64,000 nt of DNA. It comes from Dankookia rubra (lineage in GTDB: Bacteria > Pseudomonadota > Alphaproteobacteria > Acetobacterales > Acetobacteraceae). The notes beneath the pieces were generated by a model. That model saw nothing but the letters and a program-made list of their open reading frames with translations. It did no database searches and was not told the DNA's origin. This document shows positions 16,290 to 26,002 of this stretch, one piece after another. The stretch spans positions 1-64,000 of the forward strand of contig NZ_SMSJ01000023.1 in the NCBI RefSeq assembly GCF_004355005.1, written 5' to 3'. The position numbers and the translations under genes were made by a program. Every line of letters starts with the position of its first letter. Position 1 is the stretch's first letter.

Positions 16290-17239
16290 GGCGCCGCGCG
16301 CTCCTCGCCGCCGCGGCGCTGCCCGTGCTGCCGGCCCGTGCCGCGGAATGGCCGGACCGGCCGGTCCGGCTGATCGTGCCCTTCGCCGCCGGCACCACGA
16401 CCGACATCCTGGCGCGGCTCTGCGCCGCGGCGCTGCAGCCGGGCCTCGGCCAGCCCGTGGTCGCCGACAACCGCACCGGCGCAGGCGGGGTGGTCGGCAC
16501 CCAGGCGGTCGCCCAGGCGGCGCCCGACGGCTACAGCATCCTGTTCGGCACCAGCGGCACCATGGCGACCAACCCGGTCATCATGGCCGCCATCCCCTAC
16601 GACCCGCTGCGCGACTTCGCCCCGATCGGCAGCTATGCCAAGACCTCGGTCATCCTCGGCGTCCGGCCGCAGCTGGGCGTCACGGACCTCGCCGGCTTCC
16701 TGGCGCTGGCGCGGCAGCGGCCGCTCTCGGTCGGCACCGCCGGGACCGGCACCACCGGCCACCTGACCACCGCGCTGATCGAGATGCGGAGCGGCCTGCC
16801 GCTGACCCACGTGCCCTACCGCGACGGCTCCCGCGCCGTGGCGGACCTGCTGAACGGCACGCTGGACGCCATGGTCTACCACCCCCTCGGCTTCCTGCCG
16901 CATATCCGCGCCGGGACGATCCGGCCGCTGGCGGTGACCGGCGCCGCGCGGCACCCGCTGTTGCCGGAGGTCCCGACCCTGGTCGAATCCGGCCTGGCCG
17001 GCGCGGTGGTGGAAGGCTGGTGGGCGCTCTATGCGCCGGCCGGCACGCCGGCGCCGATCGTCGCCCGGCTGAACGCCCTGGCGAACGCCTCGCTGGCCGA
17101 GCCGGCGACGCGGGCGGAGCTGGAGCGGCAGGGCCTCGAGGTGATGGGCGGCACGCCGGAGGAACTGGCGACGCTGACCCGGGCGGAGCTGGCGAAGCAG
17201 CGCGAGATCGCCCAGGCGGCCAGGATCAGGGTCGACTGA
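16286..17239 (+). CDS. tripartite tricarboxylate transporter substrate-binding (Bug/TctC) protein
   Basis: Periplasmic solute receptor of 317 residues. A signal peptide (MRRRALLAAAALPVLPARAA) is followed by the family opening WPDRPVRLIVPFAAGTTTD, with ADNRTGAGGVVGTQ and GTSGTMATNP lining the ligand site. Bug receptors bind small carboxylates and often occur without membrane subunits; no tctA or tctB is seen here. It starts inside the stop codon of the deacetylase gene, an unusual pairing that may imply a shared role with acetate or another small acid, though this is speculative. Confidence 0.93.
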   Translation: MRRRALLAAAALPVLPARAAEWPDRPVRLIVPFAAGTTTDILARLCAAALQPGLGQPVVADNRTGAGGVVGTQAVAQAAPDGYSILFGTSGTMATNPVIMAAIPYDPLRDFAPIGSYAKTSVILGVRPQLGVTDLAGFLALARQRPLSVGTAGTGTTGHLTTALIEMRSGLPLTHVPYRDGSRAVADLLNGTLDAMVYHPLGFLPHIRAGTIRPLAVTGAARHPLLPEVPTLVESGLAGAVVEGWWALYAPAGTPAPIVARLNALANASLAEPATRAELERQGLEVMGGTPEELATLTRAELAKQREIAQAARIRVD

Positions 17240-17327
17240 CCCCGGGCGCGAAGGCGGCTCGCGGCCTTGCCGGCCCGCCATGGCGCAGCGATGCCGGCCG
17301 CGGCGTCCCGCCCCGAGGCGATCCGCC

Positions 17328-17479
17328 CCGTGCCAAGCGCACGAAGGTCATGCCTTCGTGCCCCTCGGGCGCCGGGCGCCGTGCCGCCGCACGGCTTGGC
17401 TTCGCCGCACCGGCGGCGGGCGCCATCCCGCGCCTCGGCCCGGCGGGCCGCAGGTCGGGACGTATTGCGTCAGGCATCA
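17328..17479. repeat. dispersed intergenic repeat, copy 2
   Basis: Second copy of the element at 5001-5143, in the same orientation and again ending at the TCA that forms the stop codon of a minus-strand gene (17477). This copy also has a perfect hairpin ACGAAGG-TCATG-CCTTCGT (17341-17359) that is degraded in copy 1, and a small insertion near 17425. Confidence 0.8.
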
Positions 17480-17677
17480 GCGCCGGTTCTGCTTGAGCCT
17501 GCCGTCCCGCGCCGGGTTCTTCACCTTGCCCTTGCCGGTGGGTTCGGAGTTCTCGCGCCGGAGGGTCGTGCCGAGCGAGATGCCGCGGTCGCGGTTCTGC
17601 TTCAGCCGCCCGTCGCGGCTGGGATCCTTCACCCGGCCCTGGCCATTGTCCTCGTGGCGGTGATCCTCGGTCGGCAT
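17477..17677 (-). CDS. 66-residue repeat protein, unknown function
   Basis: A small, highly charged protein (Lys/Arg/Asp/Asn) with an internal duplication: GRVKDPSRDGRLKQNR near residues 14-29 and GKVKNPARDGRLKQNR near 50-65. There is no hydrophobic segment, so it is probably soluble and disordered. The duplication at protein level, and codon bias typical of the genome, favour a real gene. No good ribosome site is visible. Nucleic-acid binding is conceivable from its charge. Confidence 0.6.
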   Translation of the reverse strand: MPTEDHRHEDNGQGRVKDPSRDGRLKQNRDRGISLGTTLRRENSEPTGKGKVKNPARDGRLKQNRR

Positions 17678-17788
17678 GATGGGCCTGCGGCTCCAGCGGC
17701 GGTGCTGCGCGCAGGAACGCTGCCGGACCGATTCGTTCGCAGAGGGCGCGGAAATGTCAGGCCCTTGCGCCGCGGTCGTCGCGTTCCC

Positions 17789-18853
17789 TCAGGGCAGCAG
17801 CGCGGTGGTCTCGGCCCAGAGCCGCTGCAGGATCTCGCCCGCCGGCTCGGCCCGCGCCAGGGACGCGCCCTGGCCGGCCCAGGCCTGCATGCGGGAGGCA
17901 TCGCCCGCCGCCTCGGCCGCCGCCCGGACCTTGACCATCAGGGCGCGCTGCACCGGGTAGGGCGCGGGGCGCAGCTCGCCGGCGAAGGCCTCGGTCACCC
18001 GGTTGCGGATGCCGCGCGCGAGGCGGCCGGAGAAGCCGCGGGTCAGCACGGTGTCCTCCGGCGCGGTCTGCGCGATGGCCGCCGACCAGGCCGGGTGGAT
18101 CGCCGCCTCCGGGCTGCGCAGGAAGGCGGTGCCGAGCTGCACCGCGCTGGCACCGAGGGTCAGCGCCGCGGCGATGCCGCGCCCGTCCATGATGCCGCCG
18201 GCGGCGACGACCGGGATGCGCACCGCATCGGCCACCTGCGGTAGCAGCACGAAGAGCCCGACCTGGGACTGCTCGGCCGCGGCATTCTCGAAGGTGCCGC
18301 GATGGCCGCCGGCCTCGGCGCCCTGCGCCACCACCGCATCGGCCCCGGCCGCCTCGGCGGCGCGGGCCTCGGCGACCGTCGTGGCGTTGCAGATCCAGGC
18401 GATGCCGCGCGCCTTCAGCCGGGCCACGACCTCGGGCGGGAAGAGGCCCATGATGGTCGAGGCGACCGCCGGCGCGGTCTCGACCAGCGCCTCGCATTGC
18501 GCGGCGAAGTCCTGCACGAAGGGACCGGGGCCCGGGTCAGGCACCTCCGCCCCGGCGAGGGCCGAGAGCGTCGCGCGCACCCGCGCCTCGTGCTCCGGGT
18601 CGCGCCGCGGCGCCGGCTCGGGCGCCCAGAGGTTGACTTGGAAGGCGCCGTTGCTGGCGGCGCGGAACTGCGCCGCCCAGTCGCGCATCTGCGCCGGCGA
18701 GGACATCAGCGCGCCGAAGCCGCCCATGCCGCCGGCCGAGGCGACGGCGGCGGCGAGCGGCGGGGGGCATACGCCGGCCATCGGCGCCATCAGGATGGGG
18801 ACGCGAAGGCCGAAGCGCGCGCAGAAGGCCTCGGCACGGCGGCGGGCGGTCAT
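17789..18853 (-). CDS. nitronate monooxygenase (2-nitropropane dioxygenase family)
   Basis: FMN enzyme of 354 residues that oxidises alkyl nitronates such as propionate 3-nitronate. The TIM barrel opens VPILMAPMAGV, with VAQGAEAGGHRGTF carrying the catalytic histidine, and FMN-phosphate motifs VAAGGIMDGRG and GASAVQLGTAFL. The pattern fits class I enzymes. Its ATG overlaps the stop of the upstream aminotransferase gene (ATGA), so the two form an operon. Some family members have other substrates. Confidence 0.93.
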   Translation of the reverse strand: MTARRRAEAFCARFGLRVPILMAPMAGVCPPPLAAAVASAGGMGGFGALMSSPAQMRDWAAQFRAASNGAFQVNLWAPEPAPRRDPEHEARVRATLSALAGAEVPDPGPGPFVQDFAAQCEALVETAPAVASTIMGLFPPEVVARLKARGIAWICNATTVAEARAAEAAGADAVVAQGAEAGGHRGTFENAAAEQSQVGLFVLLPQVADAVRIPVVAAGGIMDGRGIAAALTLGASAVQLGTAFLRSPEAAIHPAWSAAIAQTAPEDTVLTRGFSGRLARGIRNRVTEAFAGELRPAPYPVQRALMVKVRAAAEAAGDASRMQAWAGQGASLARAEPAGEILQRLWAETTALLP

Positions 18854-20031
18854 GGCAGGGTTCCCTCAAGGCGGACGGGGACTTCGGCGATCGCCTCCAG
18901 CCCGGCATTGGCGAAGGCGAGGCGGATATGGCGGTCCTGGCCCGGGCCGAAGAAGGGGCCGGGCAGGCAGAGCAGGCCGCGTTCGGCGGCCAGGCGCTCG
19001 GCCATCACCATCGCGTCCGGCCCGTCCTCCGGCACCCGGAGATAGGCGAAATAGGCGCCGAGGCTGTCGAGTCGCCAGCCCGGCAATTGCCCGACCGCGG
19101 CGCGGAAGCCGGCGGCGCGGCCGGCCATCAGGTCGCGGTTGCCGGCGCGCCAGTCGGCCAGCGCCGGCACGCCCCAGGCCAGCGCCGCCTGGGCCGGCCG
19201 CGCGGCGCAGATCTGCCAGGTGTCGAGCGCCTTCATCAGTTCCGCCCGGAAGGCCGGGCCGGCGATGATCGCGCCGACGCGGTGGCCGGGCACGCAATAG
19301 GCCTTGGAGAAGCTGTAGAGATGCACGAGGCCGTCGCGCCAGGCCGGGTCCCGGAACAGGGCGTGCGGCGGGGTCGCTTCAGCGGGCAGGAAGTCGCGGT
19401 AGGTCTCGTCCAGCACGAGCCAGGCGCCGTGCCTGCGGCAGAGCGCGGCGCAGGCCTCGATGGTCCCGGGCGGGGTGACGGCGCCGGTCGGGTTGTTCGG
19501 CGTGACCAGCACCAGGGCGCGCGCCCCGGCCGCCAGCAGCGGCTCGATCCGCGCGGGGTCGGGCAGGAAGCCGTCCTCGGCGCGGCAGGGCAGCGGGACG
19601 GCAGGGATGCCCTGCATCTCCAGCGCCATGCGGTGGTTGAAGTACCAGGGCACCGGCAGGATCACGCCCCCGGTGCCGCCGCCCGCGATCACCGCCATGG
19701 CCATGGAGAAGGCGAGGTTGCAGCCCGCGGTGACCGCCACCTCGGCGGCGGCGACCGGCGCGGCGTAGACGGCGGAGACATCGGCGGCCAGCGCCTCGCG
19801 CAGCGAAGGATCGCCGTCGATCGGGCCATAGCCGGCGGCGGCGCGGCTGCCGGCGGCCTCGGCCAGCTTGGCCAGCAGGTCGGGATGCGGCGGGTAGCCC
19901 GGCACCGCCTGGGTCAGGTCGATCATCGGCCCCGCGCCGCCGGCATAGCGCGCGGCCCAGGCGCGGGCGGCGGGAATCGGCGGTTCGGCGGTGGCGCGGA
20001 GGCGGGGGGAAAGGGACGGCAGGTCGGGCAT
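18850..20031 (-). CDS. PLP-dependent class I/II aminotransferase
   Basis: A fold-type I aminotransferase of 393 residues, cytoplasmic. Motifs: DLTQAVPGYPPHP near the start, TAGCNLAFSMAM for phosphate binding, TPNNPTGAV, DETYRDF, and the PLP lysine in YSFSKAYCVPGHRVG. The C-terminal Arg that binds the substrate carboxylate is in DRHIRLAFAN. Substrate is not evident. It is the first gene of a two-gene operon with nitronate monooxygenase. Confidence 0.92.
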   Translation of the reverse strand: MPDLPSLSPRLRATAEPPIPAARAWAARYAGGAGPMIDLTQAVPGYPPHPDLLAKLAEAAGSRAAAGYGPIDGDPSLREALAADVSAVYAAPVAAAEVAVTAGCNLAFSMAMAVIAGGGTGGVILPVPWYFNHRMALEMQGIPAVPLPCRAEDGFLPDPARIEPLLAAGARALVLVTPNNPTGAVTPPGTIEACAALCRRHGAWLVLDETYRDFLPAEATPPHALFRDPAWRDGLVHLYSFSKAYCVPGHRVGAIIAGPAFRAELMKALDTWQICAARPAQAALAWGVPALADWRAGNRDLMAGRAAGFRAAVGQLPGWRLDSLGAYFAYLRVPEDGPDAMVMAERLAAERGLLCLPGPFFGPGQDRHIRLAFANAGLEAIAEVPVRLEGTLP

Positions 20032-20082
20032 GCGCCCGACCCTTTCACCTGGAGGCGCGGCCGTCCAGGCGCGCCGTGGGCG

Positions 20083-20310
20083 TCAGGTGCGGCCGGCGAT
20101 TCGGCCGCGCGCCATGGCGAGGTTGCGGCTGCCCTCGGTATTGCCGCCGCGCATGTAATGCCGCTCCGGACGGTAGCGGTCGGGGCGGATCAGGCCGGCC
20201 AGGCCCGCGATGCCGCGGCGCAGCGCGCCGGGCAGCGTCGGGCGGCTGCGCAAGAGGATCAAAGGAGCGGTGCTGGAAATCAGTGGGTTGGAAGCCAGGG
20301 CCGCGAACAT
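20083..20310 (-). CDS. small hypothetical protein
   Basis: A 75-residue basic protein (MFAALASNPLISSTAPLILL) with one modest hydrophobic segment and an Arg-rich tail ending RGRIAGRT. The ATG at 20310 is chosen because an AT-rich, promoter-like stretch lies immediately upstream, with GAGG 9 nt before the codon. Coding status is plausible rather than certain; no family is recognised. Confidence 0.45.
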   Translation of the reverse strand: MFAALASNPLISSTAPLILLRSRPTLPGALRRGIAGLAGLIRPDRYRPERHYMRGGNTEGSRNLAMARGRIAGRT

Positions 20311-20370
20311 CGGAGACCTCAAATCTGATAGAGTATACTTTAAACTTTCCGTGTGATCCGTCAACACGGA
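20311..20370 (-). promoter_or_regulatory. AT-rich promoter-like region
   Basis: On the minus strand the stretch includes TTGACG and, 21 nt further on, TATACT: recognisable -35 and -10-like hexamers, but with a spacer longer than usual. It is among the most AT-rich parts of the neighbourhood and leads into the small gene at 20310. Confidence 0.4.
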
Positions 20371-20553
20371 ACCGTGAGGTCCGGCGCTTTTCCGGCAAAG
20401 CCGTGGGCTTCGTCTCCCGCATGAAGGGATACGGCACCGGGTACGGAATGGATGTGCGATGCGATACAGGCGGCAATCCCGCCGCGGTCGGCGAAGGCCG
20501 GCTGGCATCGCCGCCACGGGCGGCGCGCTGGCGCCGCCCGGCACCCGGTCGGG

Positions 20554-21759
20554 TCAGCCCCGGCGGATGATCTTCCGCTCGGCGAGCGCGGCGATCTCGG
20601 CCGGGTCGTAGCCGAGTTCGGCCAGCACCTCCGCGGTATGCTCGCCGAGCCGCGGCGGGTGGCGGTGGATGCCGGCCGGGGTCGCGGCGAAGCGGGTGGG
20701 CGGCCGGGCCATCCGCAGCGCGCCCTCGCTCGGATGGTCCATCGGCTGGAACATTCCGACCGCCTTGAGGTGCGGGTGCTCGGGCACGTCCTCGATGCTC
20801 GAGAAGCCGGTCGCCGGGATGTCGAGCCGCTCGCAGACCGCCAGCCATTCGGCGGTGGTGCGGCCCGGGGCGATCGCCGCCACCGCGGCATAGACCCGGT
20901 CGATATTGGCGTTGCGGGTCACTGGGTCGTTCACGCCGAGCTGCTCGATCAGCTCCTCCCGGCCCGCCTCGGTGAAGAAGGCCCGCCAATGCGCGGCCGT
21001 ATAGGGCAGCAGGGTCATCCAGCCGTCCTTGGTCGGCGCCGGCTTGCGGTGGCGCAGGCGCGCGTAGCCGGGCTCGCCGATCGGCGGGTCGAAGGCGTGG
21101 CCGCCCTGGTGCTCGACCGCGACGAAGGCGGTGATGGTCTCGAGCATCGGGACTTCCACCAGTTGCGCCTCGCCGGTGCGCTCGCGGTGCAGGAGCGCGG
21201 CCAGCACCGCCGAGACCAGGGCCATGCCGGTGATCTTGTCGGCGACGAGGGAGGGGACGAAGCGCGGCTGGCCTTCCTCCTCGCCGACGATGTCGGCCAG
21301 GCCCGAGGCGGCCTGGATGATCTCGTCGAAGGCCGGCCGGGCGCGGTGCGGCCCGTCCTGGCCGAAGCCGGTGGCGACCGCGAAGACCATCCGGGGATTG
21401 AGCGCCTTGCACTCCTCCGGCCCGAAGCCGAGTCGGGCCATCCCTGCGGGTCGGATATTGGTGACCAGCACGTCGGCCGTCGGGATCAGCCGGCGCAGCA
21501 CCGCGGCGCCCTCCGGCGTCTTGAGGTCGAGCGCGACGGAGCGCTTGTTGCGGTTCACCCCGAGGAAGACCGAGGCCATGCCGCGGTTGCGGAAGACCCC
21601 GGAATTGCGGACGAGGTCGCCGGTCGGGGTCTCGATCTTGATCACCTCGGCGCCCCAGTCGCCGAGCGTCTGGGTGGCCAGCGGCCCCAGCACCACCGCG
21701 GTGAGGTCGAGCACGCGGATGCCGGCGAGCGGGCCGGTCGGGGGAGTGGGCGCGCTCAT
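20554..21759 (-). CDS. CaiB/BaiF family (class III) CoA transferase
   Basis: Transfers CoA between carboxylic acids; 401 residues, normal for the family. It opens PLAGIRVLDLTAVVLGPLATQTLGDWGAEVIKIE, with NRNKRSVALDLKTPEG and GFGQDGPHRARPAFDEIIQA, whose Asp is the catalytic residue that forms the acyl-aspartyl intermediate. The substrates are not readable from sequence. Gene stands alone between a small gene and the histidine kinase, all on the minus strand. Confidence 0.94.
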   Translation of the reverse strand: MSAPTPPTGPLAGIRVLDLTAVVLGPLATQTLGDWGAEVIKIETPTGDLVRNSGVFRNRGMASVFLGVNRNKRSVALDLKTPEGAAVLRRLIPTADVLVTNIRPAGMARLGFGPEECKALNPRMVFAVATGFGQDGPHRARPAFDEIIQAASGLADIVGEEEGQPRFVPSLVADKITGMALVSAVLAALLHRERTGEAQLVEVPMLETITAFVAVEHQGGHAFDPPIGEPGYARLRHRKPAPTKDGWMTLLPYTAAHWRAFFTEAGREELIEQLGVNDPVTRNANIDRVYAAVAAIAPGRTTAEWLAVCERLDIPATGFSSIEDVPEHPHLKAVGMFQPMDHPSEGALRMARPPTRFAATPAGIHRHPPRLGEHTAEVLAELGYDPAEIAALAERKIIRRG

Positions 21760-21910
21760 GCGCGGCGCATCCGGGCGCTGTGGCAATGCGGCACCATTCT
21801 CGCTTTGCTCCCCATCTTGCTGGGCGGCTCCCGGCCGGCGGGCGGCGGGACCAGGTCCGGGGAAGGCTAGTGCAGCCGGCGCCGCGCGGAAACGCCCCGC
21901 GGCGACCGGA

Positions 21911-23203
21911 TCACCCCGCCGGCAGGATATGCTCGGCCGGGATCCGGATGGTGCAGCGCAGGCCGGACGGGGTGAAATCCAGCCGGCCGGAGCCGCCGAG
22001 CTCATAGGCCAGGCTGCGCTCGATCACCGTCAGGCCGAAGCCGCGCCGGGTCGGCGGCGCTGCCGGCGGGCCGCCATGCTCGGTCCATTGCAGCATCAGC
22101 CCGGCCTGGGTGCGGCGCCAGCGCAGCGCCACCGTGCCGTCCTGGACCGACAGCGCGCCATGCTTGGCCGCATTCGTCGCCAGCTCATGCAGCGCGAGGC
22201 TGAGCGACATCGCCGCCCGCGGCCGCAGCACCAGGTCGCGTCCGCTGGCGGCGATCCGGCCGCGGCCGGGCCCGTCGGCATGCGGGCCGAGCTCCTCGGC
22301 GATCAGCGGCCGCAGCCTGGCGCCTTCCCAGCGGCTGGCATGCAGCAGGTCGTGCGCCGCCGCCATGGCGTGCAGCCGCGCCTCGAAGTCGCGGACAAAG
22401 GCATCGGCATCGACGGCCGGGCCGGCGGCGCGGCGGCGGCTGTGGCGCAGCAGGGCCTGGATATTGGCCAGGATGTTCTTCAGCCGGTGGTCCAGTTCGG
22501 CCATGACGAAGGCCTGGTGCGACTGCGCCGCCCGGGAGGCGCTCGCGGCCGTCTCGGCGCGCTGCAGCCCGGCTTCCAGCCATGCGGTGCGGAGCCGGGC
22601 GGCGGTGGCGATCTCCGCCCGGCTCCAGCGCGGCGCCGTGGCGGGGCGCAGCCAGACCGCCCAGTCGCGCGTCGCCCGCGGCAGGGAGATGGCCAGCAGC
22701 CGGCCGCTGACCGGCGCTTCGGCCGGCAGCCTGTCCATGGCCAGCACCCCCGCCGCGGAGCGGTCCCCGAGCCAGCGGAGCAGGGCCTCGGCCACCGGCG
22801 CGGGCGGCGCTTCGCCCAGCCGGTCGCCCTGGCCGTCGAGGCGAAGCACCATGCCCGTGCCGGCGATGGCCCGGGCGAGTGCGGCGCGATGTCCCGCAAC
22901 GCGATCGTCGGCGAGGCAGCCGGGCGCCGGGATCCCCTGCAGCAAGGCGGAGAGGGGGTCGCCCCGATCCGGCGGCGCCGTGACCGGCCAGGACAGTTCC
23001 ATCTGGACGGCCGCATAATCGTCGGGACAAGGCATGGATCGGTCCCAGCCGGCTGCCTCGAACTCGGCGGTGGGGACGCCCAGGCCGGGATAAGGTCGCG
23101 GCGCGGCCGGGGCGGCGAGGCCGGCCATCCGGCCTGGCCGGTTGATCTGGTGATCCCGCGCGGCCCGCTCGCCGGCGGCGGGGTAGGATTGGTCGACTCG
23201 CAT
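21911..23203 (-). CDS. HWE-type sensor histidine kinase with phytochrome (PHY)-like N-terminal domain
   Basis: A 430-residue soluble signalling kinase. The kinase half has the HWE/HisKA_2 phosphoacceptor motif AELDHRLKNILANIQ (His239), a long spacer, and the ATP-binding N box HELATNAAKHGAL (340s) with late glycine box GFGLTVI. Residues about 85-215 resemble the PHY domain of bacteriophytochromes (LLAISLPRATRDWAVWLRP; WSRAEIATAARLRTAWLEA). The PAS and GAF domains that carry bilin are missing, so it should not bind chromophore in the normal way. The start is uncertain. It is divergent from the glycogen operon. No response regulator gene is adjacent. Confidence 0.83.
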   Translation of the reverse strand: MRVDQSYPAAGERAARDHQINRPGRMAGLAAPAAPRPYPGLGVPTAEFEAAGWDRSMPCPDDYAAVQMELSWPVTAPPDRGDPLSALLQGIPAPGCLADDRVAGHRAALARAIAGTGMVLRLDGQGDRLGEAPPAPVAEALLRWLGDRSAAGVLAMDRLPAEAPVSGRLLAISLPRATRDWAVWLRPATAPRWSRAEIATAARLRTAWLEAGLQRAETAASASRAAQSHQAFVMAELDHRLKNILANIQALLRHSRRRAAGPAVDADAFVRDFEARLHAMAAAHDLLHASRWEGARLRPLIAEELGPHADGPGRGRIAASGRDLVLRPRAAMSLSLALHELATNAAKHGALSVQDGTVALRWRRTQAGLMLQWTEHGGPPAAPPTRRGFGLTVIERSLAYELGGSGRLDFTPSGLRCTIRIPAEHILPAG

Positions 23204-23535
23204 GGCGTGATTGCTGCCCGTGGCGCAGATTGCGCAATCACTATATCGCGATGGAGTTAAGGCAAAGAGAAAACCGGAAAGAAAATCGACGGAACCGCAC
23301 CGTTCCGATCGTGTAATTCTCGGTGCCGCGTGGTTGACGGGCTTGCTGCGCTGCAGCAACGATCCATGCCGCGGGACGGGCGCTCTTCACGCCGGTGTGC
23401 ACGCAAAAGTCGAAGGATTCGTCAACCGGTCCCGGTTTTGCTTCAACCGCCCGGACGCTTCGGGCAGAAACGACGCAGCGACCGCGGCACCCATGCCGTC
23501 CGAGCGAAAGGCAGCGCGAACCGGTGACAGAAGCG
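23204..23535. promoter_or_regulatory. regulatory region between kinase gene and glycogen operon, three inverted repeats
   Basis: A 332-bp gap that holds three perfect inverted repeats: GATTGCGCAATC (23228-23239), TTGCTGC-GCT-GCAGCAA (23343-23359) and AACCGG-TC-CCGGTT (23424-23437). A TTGACG hexamer at 23333 could be a -35 just before the second repeat. The first lies about 25 nt upstream of the kinase start, the others upstream of glgP. The region is AT-richer than its surroundings and noncoding. Confidence 0.55.
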
Positions 23536-25980
23536 ATGGCGAACACCGATACGGCCCAGGACGCGGCCGCCCTCCGCGCGGCGATCGTCCGCAAGCTGAC
23601 CTACGACATGGGCAAGAGCCGCAGCGGCGCGCGCGACCGGGACTGGTTCCTGGCCACCGCGCTTGCGGTACGCGACCGGGTGATCGACCGCTGGCTGGAA
23701 GCGACGCGGGCCGCCTACGCGCATGGGGAGAAGCAGGTCTACTATCTCAGCCTCGAATTCCTGGTCGGCCGGCTGCTGCGGGACAATGTCAGCAACCTTG
23801 GCCTGGTCGAGACGCTGCGAGAGGCGCTGGCGCCGCTCGGCGTCGATTTCGACGCGGTCCGCCAGGCCGAGCCCGACGCGGCGCTGGGCAATGGCGGCCT
23901 CGGGCGGCTCGCGGCCTGCTTCATGGAAAGCCTGGCCAGCCTGGCGATCCCCGCCTTCGGCTACGGCATCCGCTACGAGCACGGGCTGTTCCGGCAGATC
24001 CTGCGCGAGGGCTGGCAGCACGAGTACCCCGAGGACTGGCTGCAATTCGGCAACCCTTGGGAATTCGCCCGGCCGGAGATCTCGCACGACATCGGCTTCG
24101 GCGGCAGCGTCGAGGCGGTGCGGGTCTCGGAGGACGAGATGCGGCATGTCTGGCACCCCGGGGAGACGGTTCAGGCGGTGGCCTACGACACGCCGGTGGT
24201 CGGCTGGCGCGGCGAGCACGTGAACACGCTGCGGCTCTGGTCGGCCCGGGCCCTCGATCCGCTGAAGCTGGAGGCCTTCAATTTCGGCGACCATGTCGGC
24301 GCGCTGGCCGACCGGATGCGGCAGGAGGCGATCAGCAAGGTTCTCTACCCCTCGGACGAATCGCCGGCGGGGCAGGAGCTGCGGCTGCGGCAGGAATACT
24401 TCTTCACCTCGGCCGCGCTGCAGGACCTCGTGCGCCGGCACCTCAGGGTCTATGGCGACCTGCGCTCGCTGCCGGACAAGGTGGCGATCCAGCTCAACGA
24501 CACCCATCCGGCGATCGCCGTCGCCGAGCTGATGCGGATCTGCGTCGACCTGCACGCGATCCCCTGGGACGAGGCCTGGGCGATCACCCGCGGGTCGATC
24601 AGCTATACCAACCACACCCTGCTGCCCGAGGCGCTGGAGAGCTGGGCGGTGCCGCTGATGGAGCGGCTGCTGCCGCGCCACATGCAGATCATCTATCTGA
24701 TCAACGCGCATCACCTCGACAGCGTCCGCGCGGCGCATGCGGGCGACGTGCGGCTGCTGTCCTCGGTCTCGCTGATCGAGGAAGGCCATGGCCGCCGGGT
24801 GCGGATGGGACATCTCGCCTTCGTCGGCTCGCACAAGGTGAACGGCGTCTCGGCGCTGCATTCCGACCTGCTGAAGCGGACCGTCTTCCGCGACTTCCAC
24901 GCCATCACACCCGACCGCATCACCAACAAGACCAACGGCATCACCTTCCGCCGCTGGCTGCAGCAGTCGAACCCAGGGCTGACCGGCCTGCTGGTGGAGG
25001 CCGTGGGGCCGGCCGTGCTCAACGACGCCGCGCGCCTCGAGGGGCTGATCCCGCTGGCCGACGACGCCGGCTTCCGCGACCGCTTCGCCGCGGTGAAGCG
25101 CGCCAACAAGGAGGCGATGGCGGCGCTGATCCGCCAGCAGCTCGACCTCAGGGTCGACCCGGCGGCGATGTTCGACGTCCAGATCAAGCGCATCCACGAA
25201 TACAAGCGCCAGCTGCTGAACATCCTGGAGACGGTCGCGCTCTACGACGCCATACGATCGCAACCGCATCTCGACTGGGCGCCGCGGGTGAAGATCTTCG
25301 CGGGGAAGGCGGCGGCGAGCTATCACCGTGCCAAGCTGATCATCAAGCTGGCGCATGACGTGGCGCGCGTGGTGAACGGCGATCCCACGGTGCGCGACCG
25401 GCTGAAGGTCGCCTTTCTGCCGAACTACAACGTTTCCCTCGCCGAGATGATCGTCCCCGCCGCCGACCTGTCGGAGCAGATCTCGACCGCGGGGATGGAG
25501 GCCTCCGGCACCGGCAACATGAAGCTCGGGCTGAACGGCGCGCTGACCATCGGCACGCTGGACGGCGCCAATGTCGAGATGCTGGAGCATGTCGGGGCCG
25601 ACAACATCTTCATCTTCGGCCTGACCACCGAGGAGGTGGAGGCGCGCCGGCACGACGGCAGCCATGGCGCGGCCGCGGTGCAGGCCTCACCGCGGCTGGG
25701 CGAGGTGCTGGAGGCGGTGGAATCCGGCGTCTTCTCCCCCGACGACGCCGGCCGCTACCGGGAGATGATGGCCTCGATCCGCGGCCACGACTACTTCATG
25801 GTCGGCGCCGATTTCGACAGCTACTTCGAGGCGCAGCGACGCGCCGATGCGCGCTGGCAGGACAGCGGCGCTTGGTGGCGGAGCGCGGTGCTGAACACGG
25901 CCCGCATGGGCTGGTTCTCCTCCGACCGTACCATCGCCGAATATGCCAGCGAGATCTGGGACGTGCCGATCAAGCGCTGA
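23536..25980 (+). CDS. glgP: glycogen phosphorylase
   Basis: Degrades glycogen or maltodextrin from non-reducing ends to glucose-1-phosphate. It has 814 residues, as in E. coli Glg[20 protein letters not shown] is the N-terminal signature. The PLP-lysine motif [14 protein letters not shown] lies near residue 663, and [25 protein letters not shown] and [12 protein letters not shown] are all conserved. The ATG at 23536 is used; a GTG four codons earlier is possible. It is the first gene of glgP-glgC-glgA-glgX, with 22 nt to glgC. Confidence 0.97.
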   Translation: MANTDTAQDAAALRAAIVRKLTYDMGKSRSGARDRDWFLATALAVRDRVIDRWLEATRAAYAHGEKQVYYLSLEFLVGRLLRDNVSNLGLVETLREALAPLGVDFDAVRQAEPDAALGNGGLGRLAACFMESLASLAIPAFGYGIRYEHGLFRQILREGWQHEYPEDWLQFGNPWEFARPEISHDIGFGGSVEAVRVSEDEMRHVWHPGETVQAVAYDTPVVGWRGEHVNTLRLWSARALDPLKLEAFNFGDHVGALADRMRQEAISKVLYPSDESPAGQELRLRQEYFFTSAALQDLVRRHLRVYGDLRSLPDKVAIQLNDTHPAIAVAELMRICVDLHAIPWDEAWAITRGSISYTNHTLLPEALESWAVPLMERLLPRHMQIIYLINAHHLDSVRAAHAGDVRLLSSVSLIEEGHGRRVRMGHLAFVGSHKVNGVSALHSDLLKRTVFRDFHAITPDRITNKTNGITFRRWLQQSNPGLTGLLVEAVGPAVLNDAARLEGLIPLADDAGFRDRFAAVKRANKEAMAALIRQQLDLRVDPAAMFDVQIKRIHEYKRQLLNILETVALYDAIRSQPHLDWAPRVKIFAGKAAASYHRAKLIIKLAHDVARVVNGDPTVRDRLKVAFLPNYNVSLAEMIVPAADLSEQISTAGMEASGTGNMKLGLNGALTIGTLDGANVEMLEHVGADNIFIFGLTTEEVEARRHDGSHGAAAVQASPRLGEVLEAVESGVFSPDDAGRYREMMASIRGHDYFMVGADFDSYFEAQRRADARWQDSGAWWRSAVLNTARMGWFSSDRTIAEYASEIWDVPIKR

Positions 25981-26002
25981 GCTGCGCGGAAGGGGGGGAA
26001 CG

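Noticed and set aside
23443-25665. A 740-codon minus-strand frame opposite glgP
   Set aside because: glgP on the other strand has all active-site motifs; the antisense product has none.
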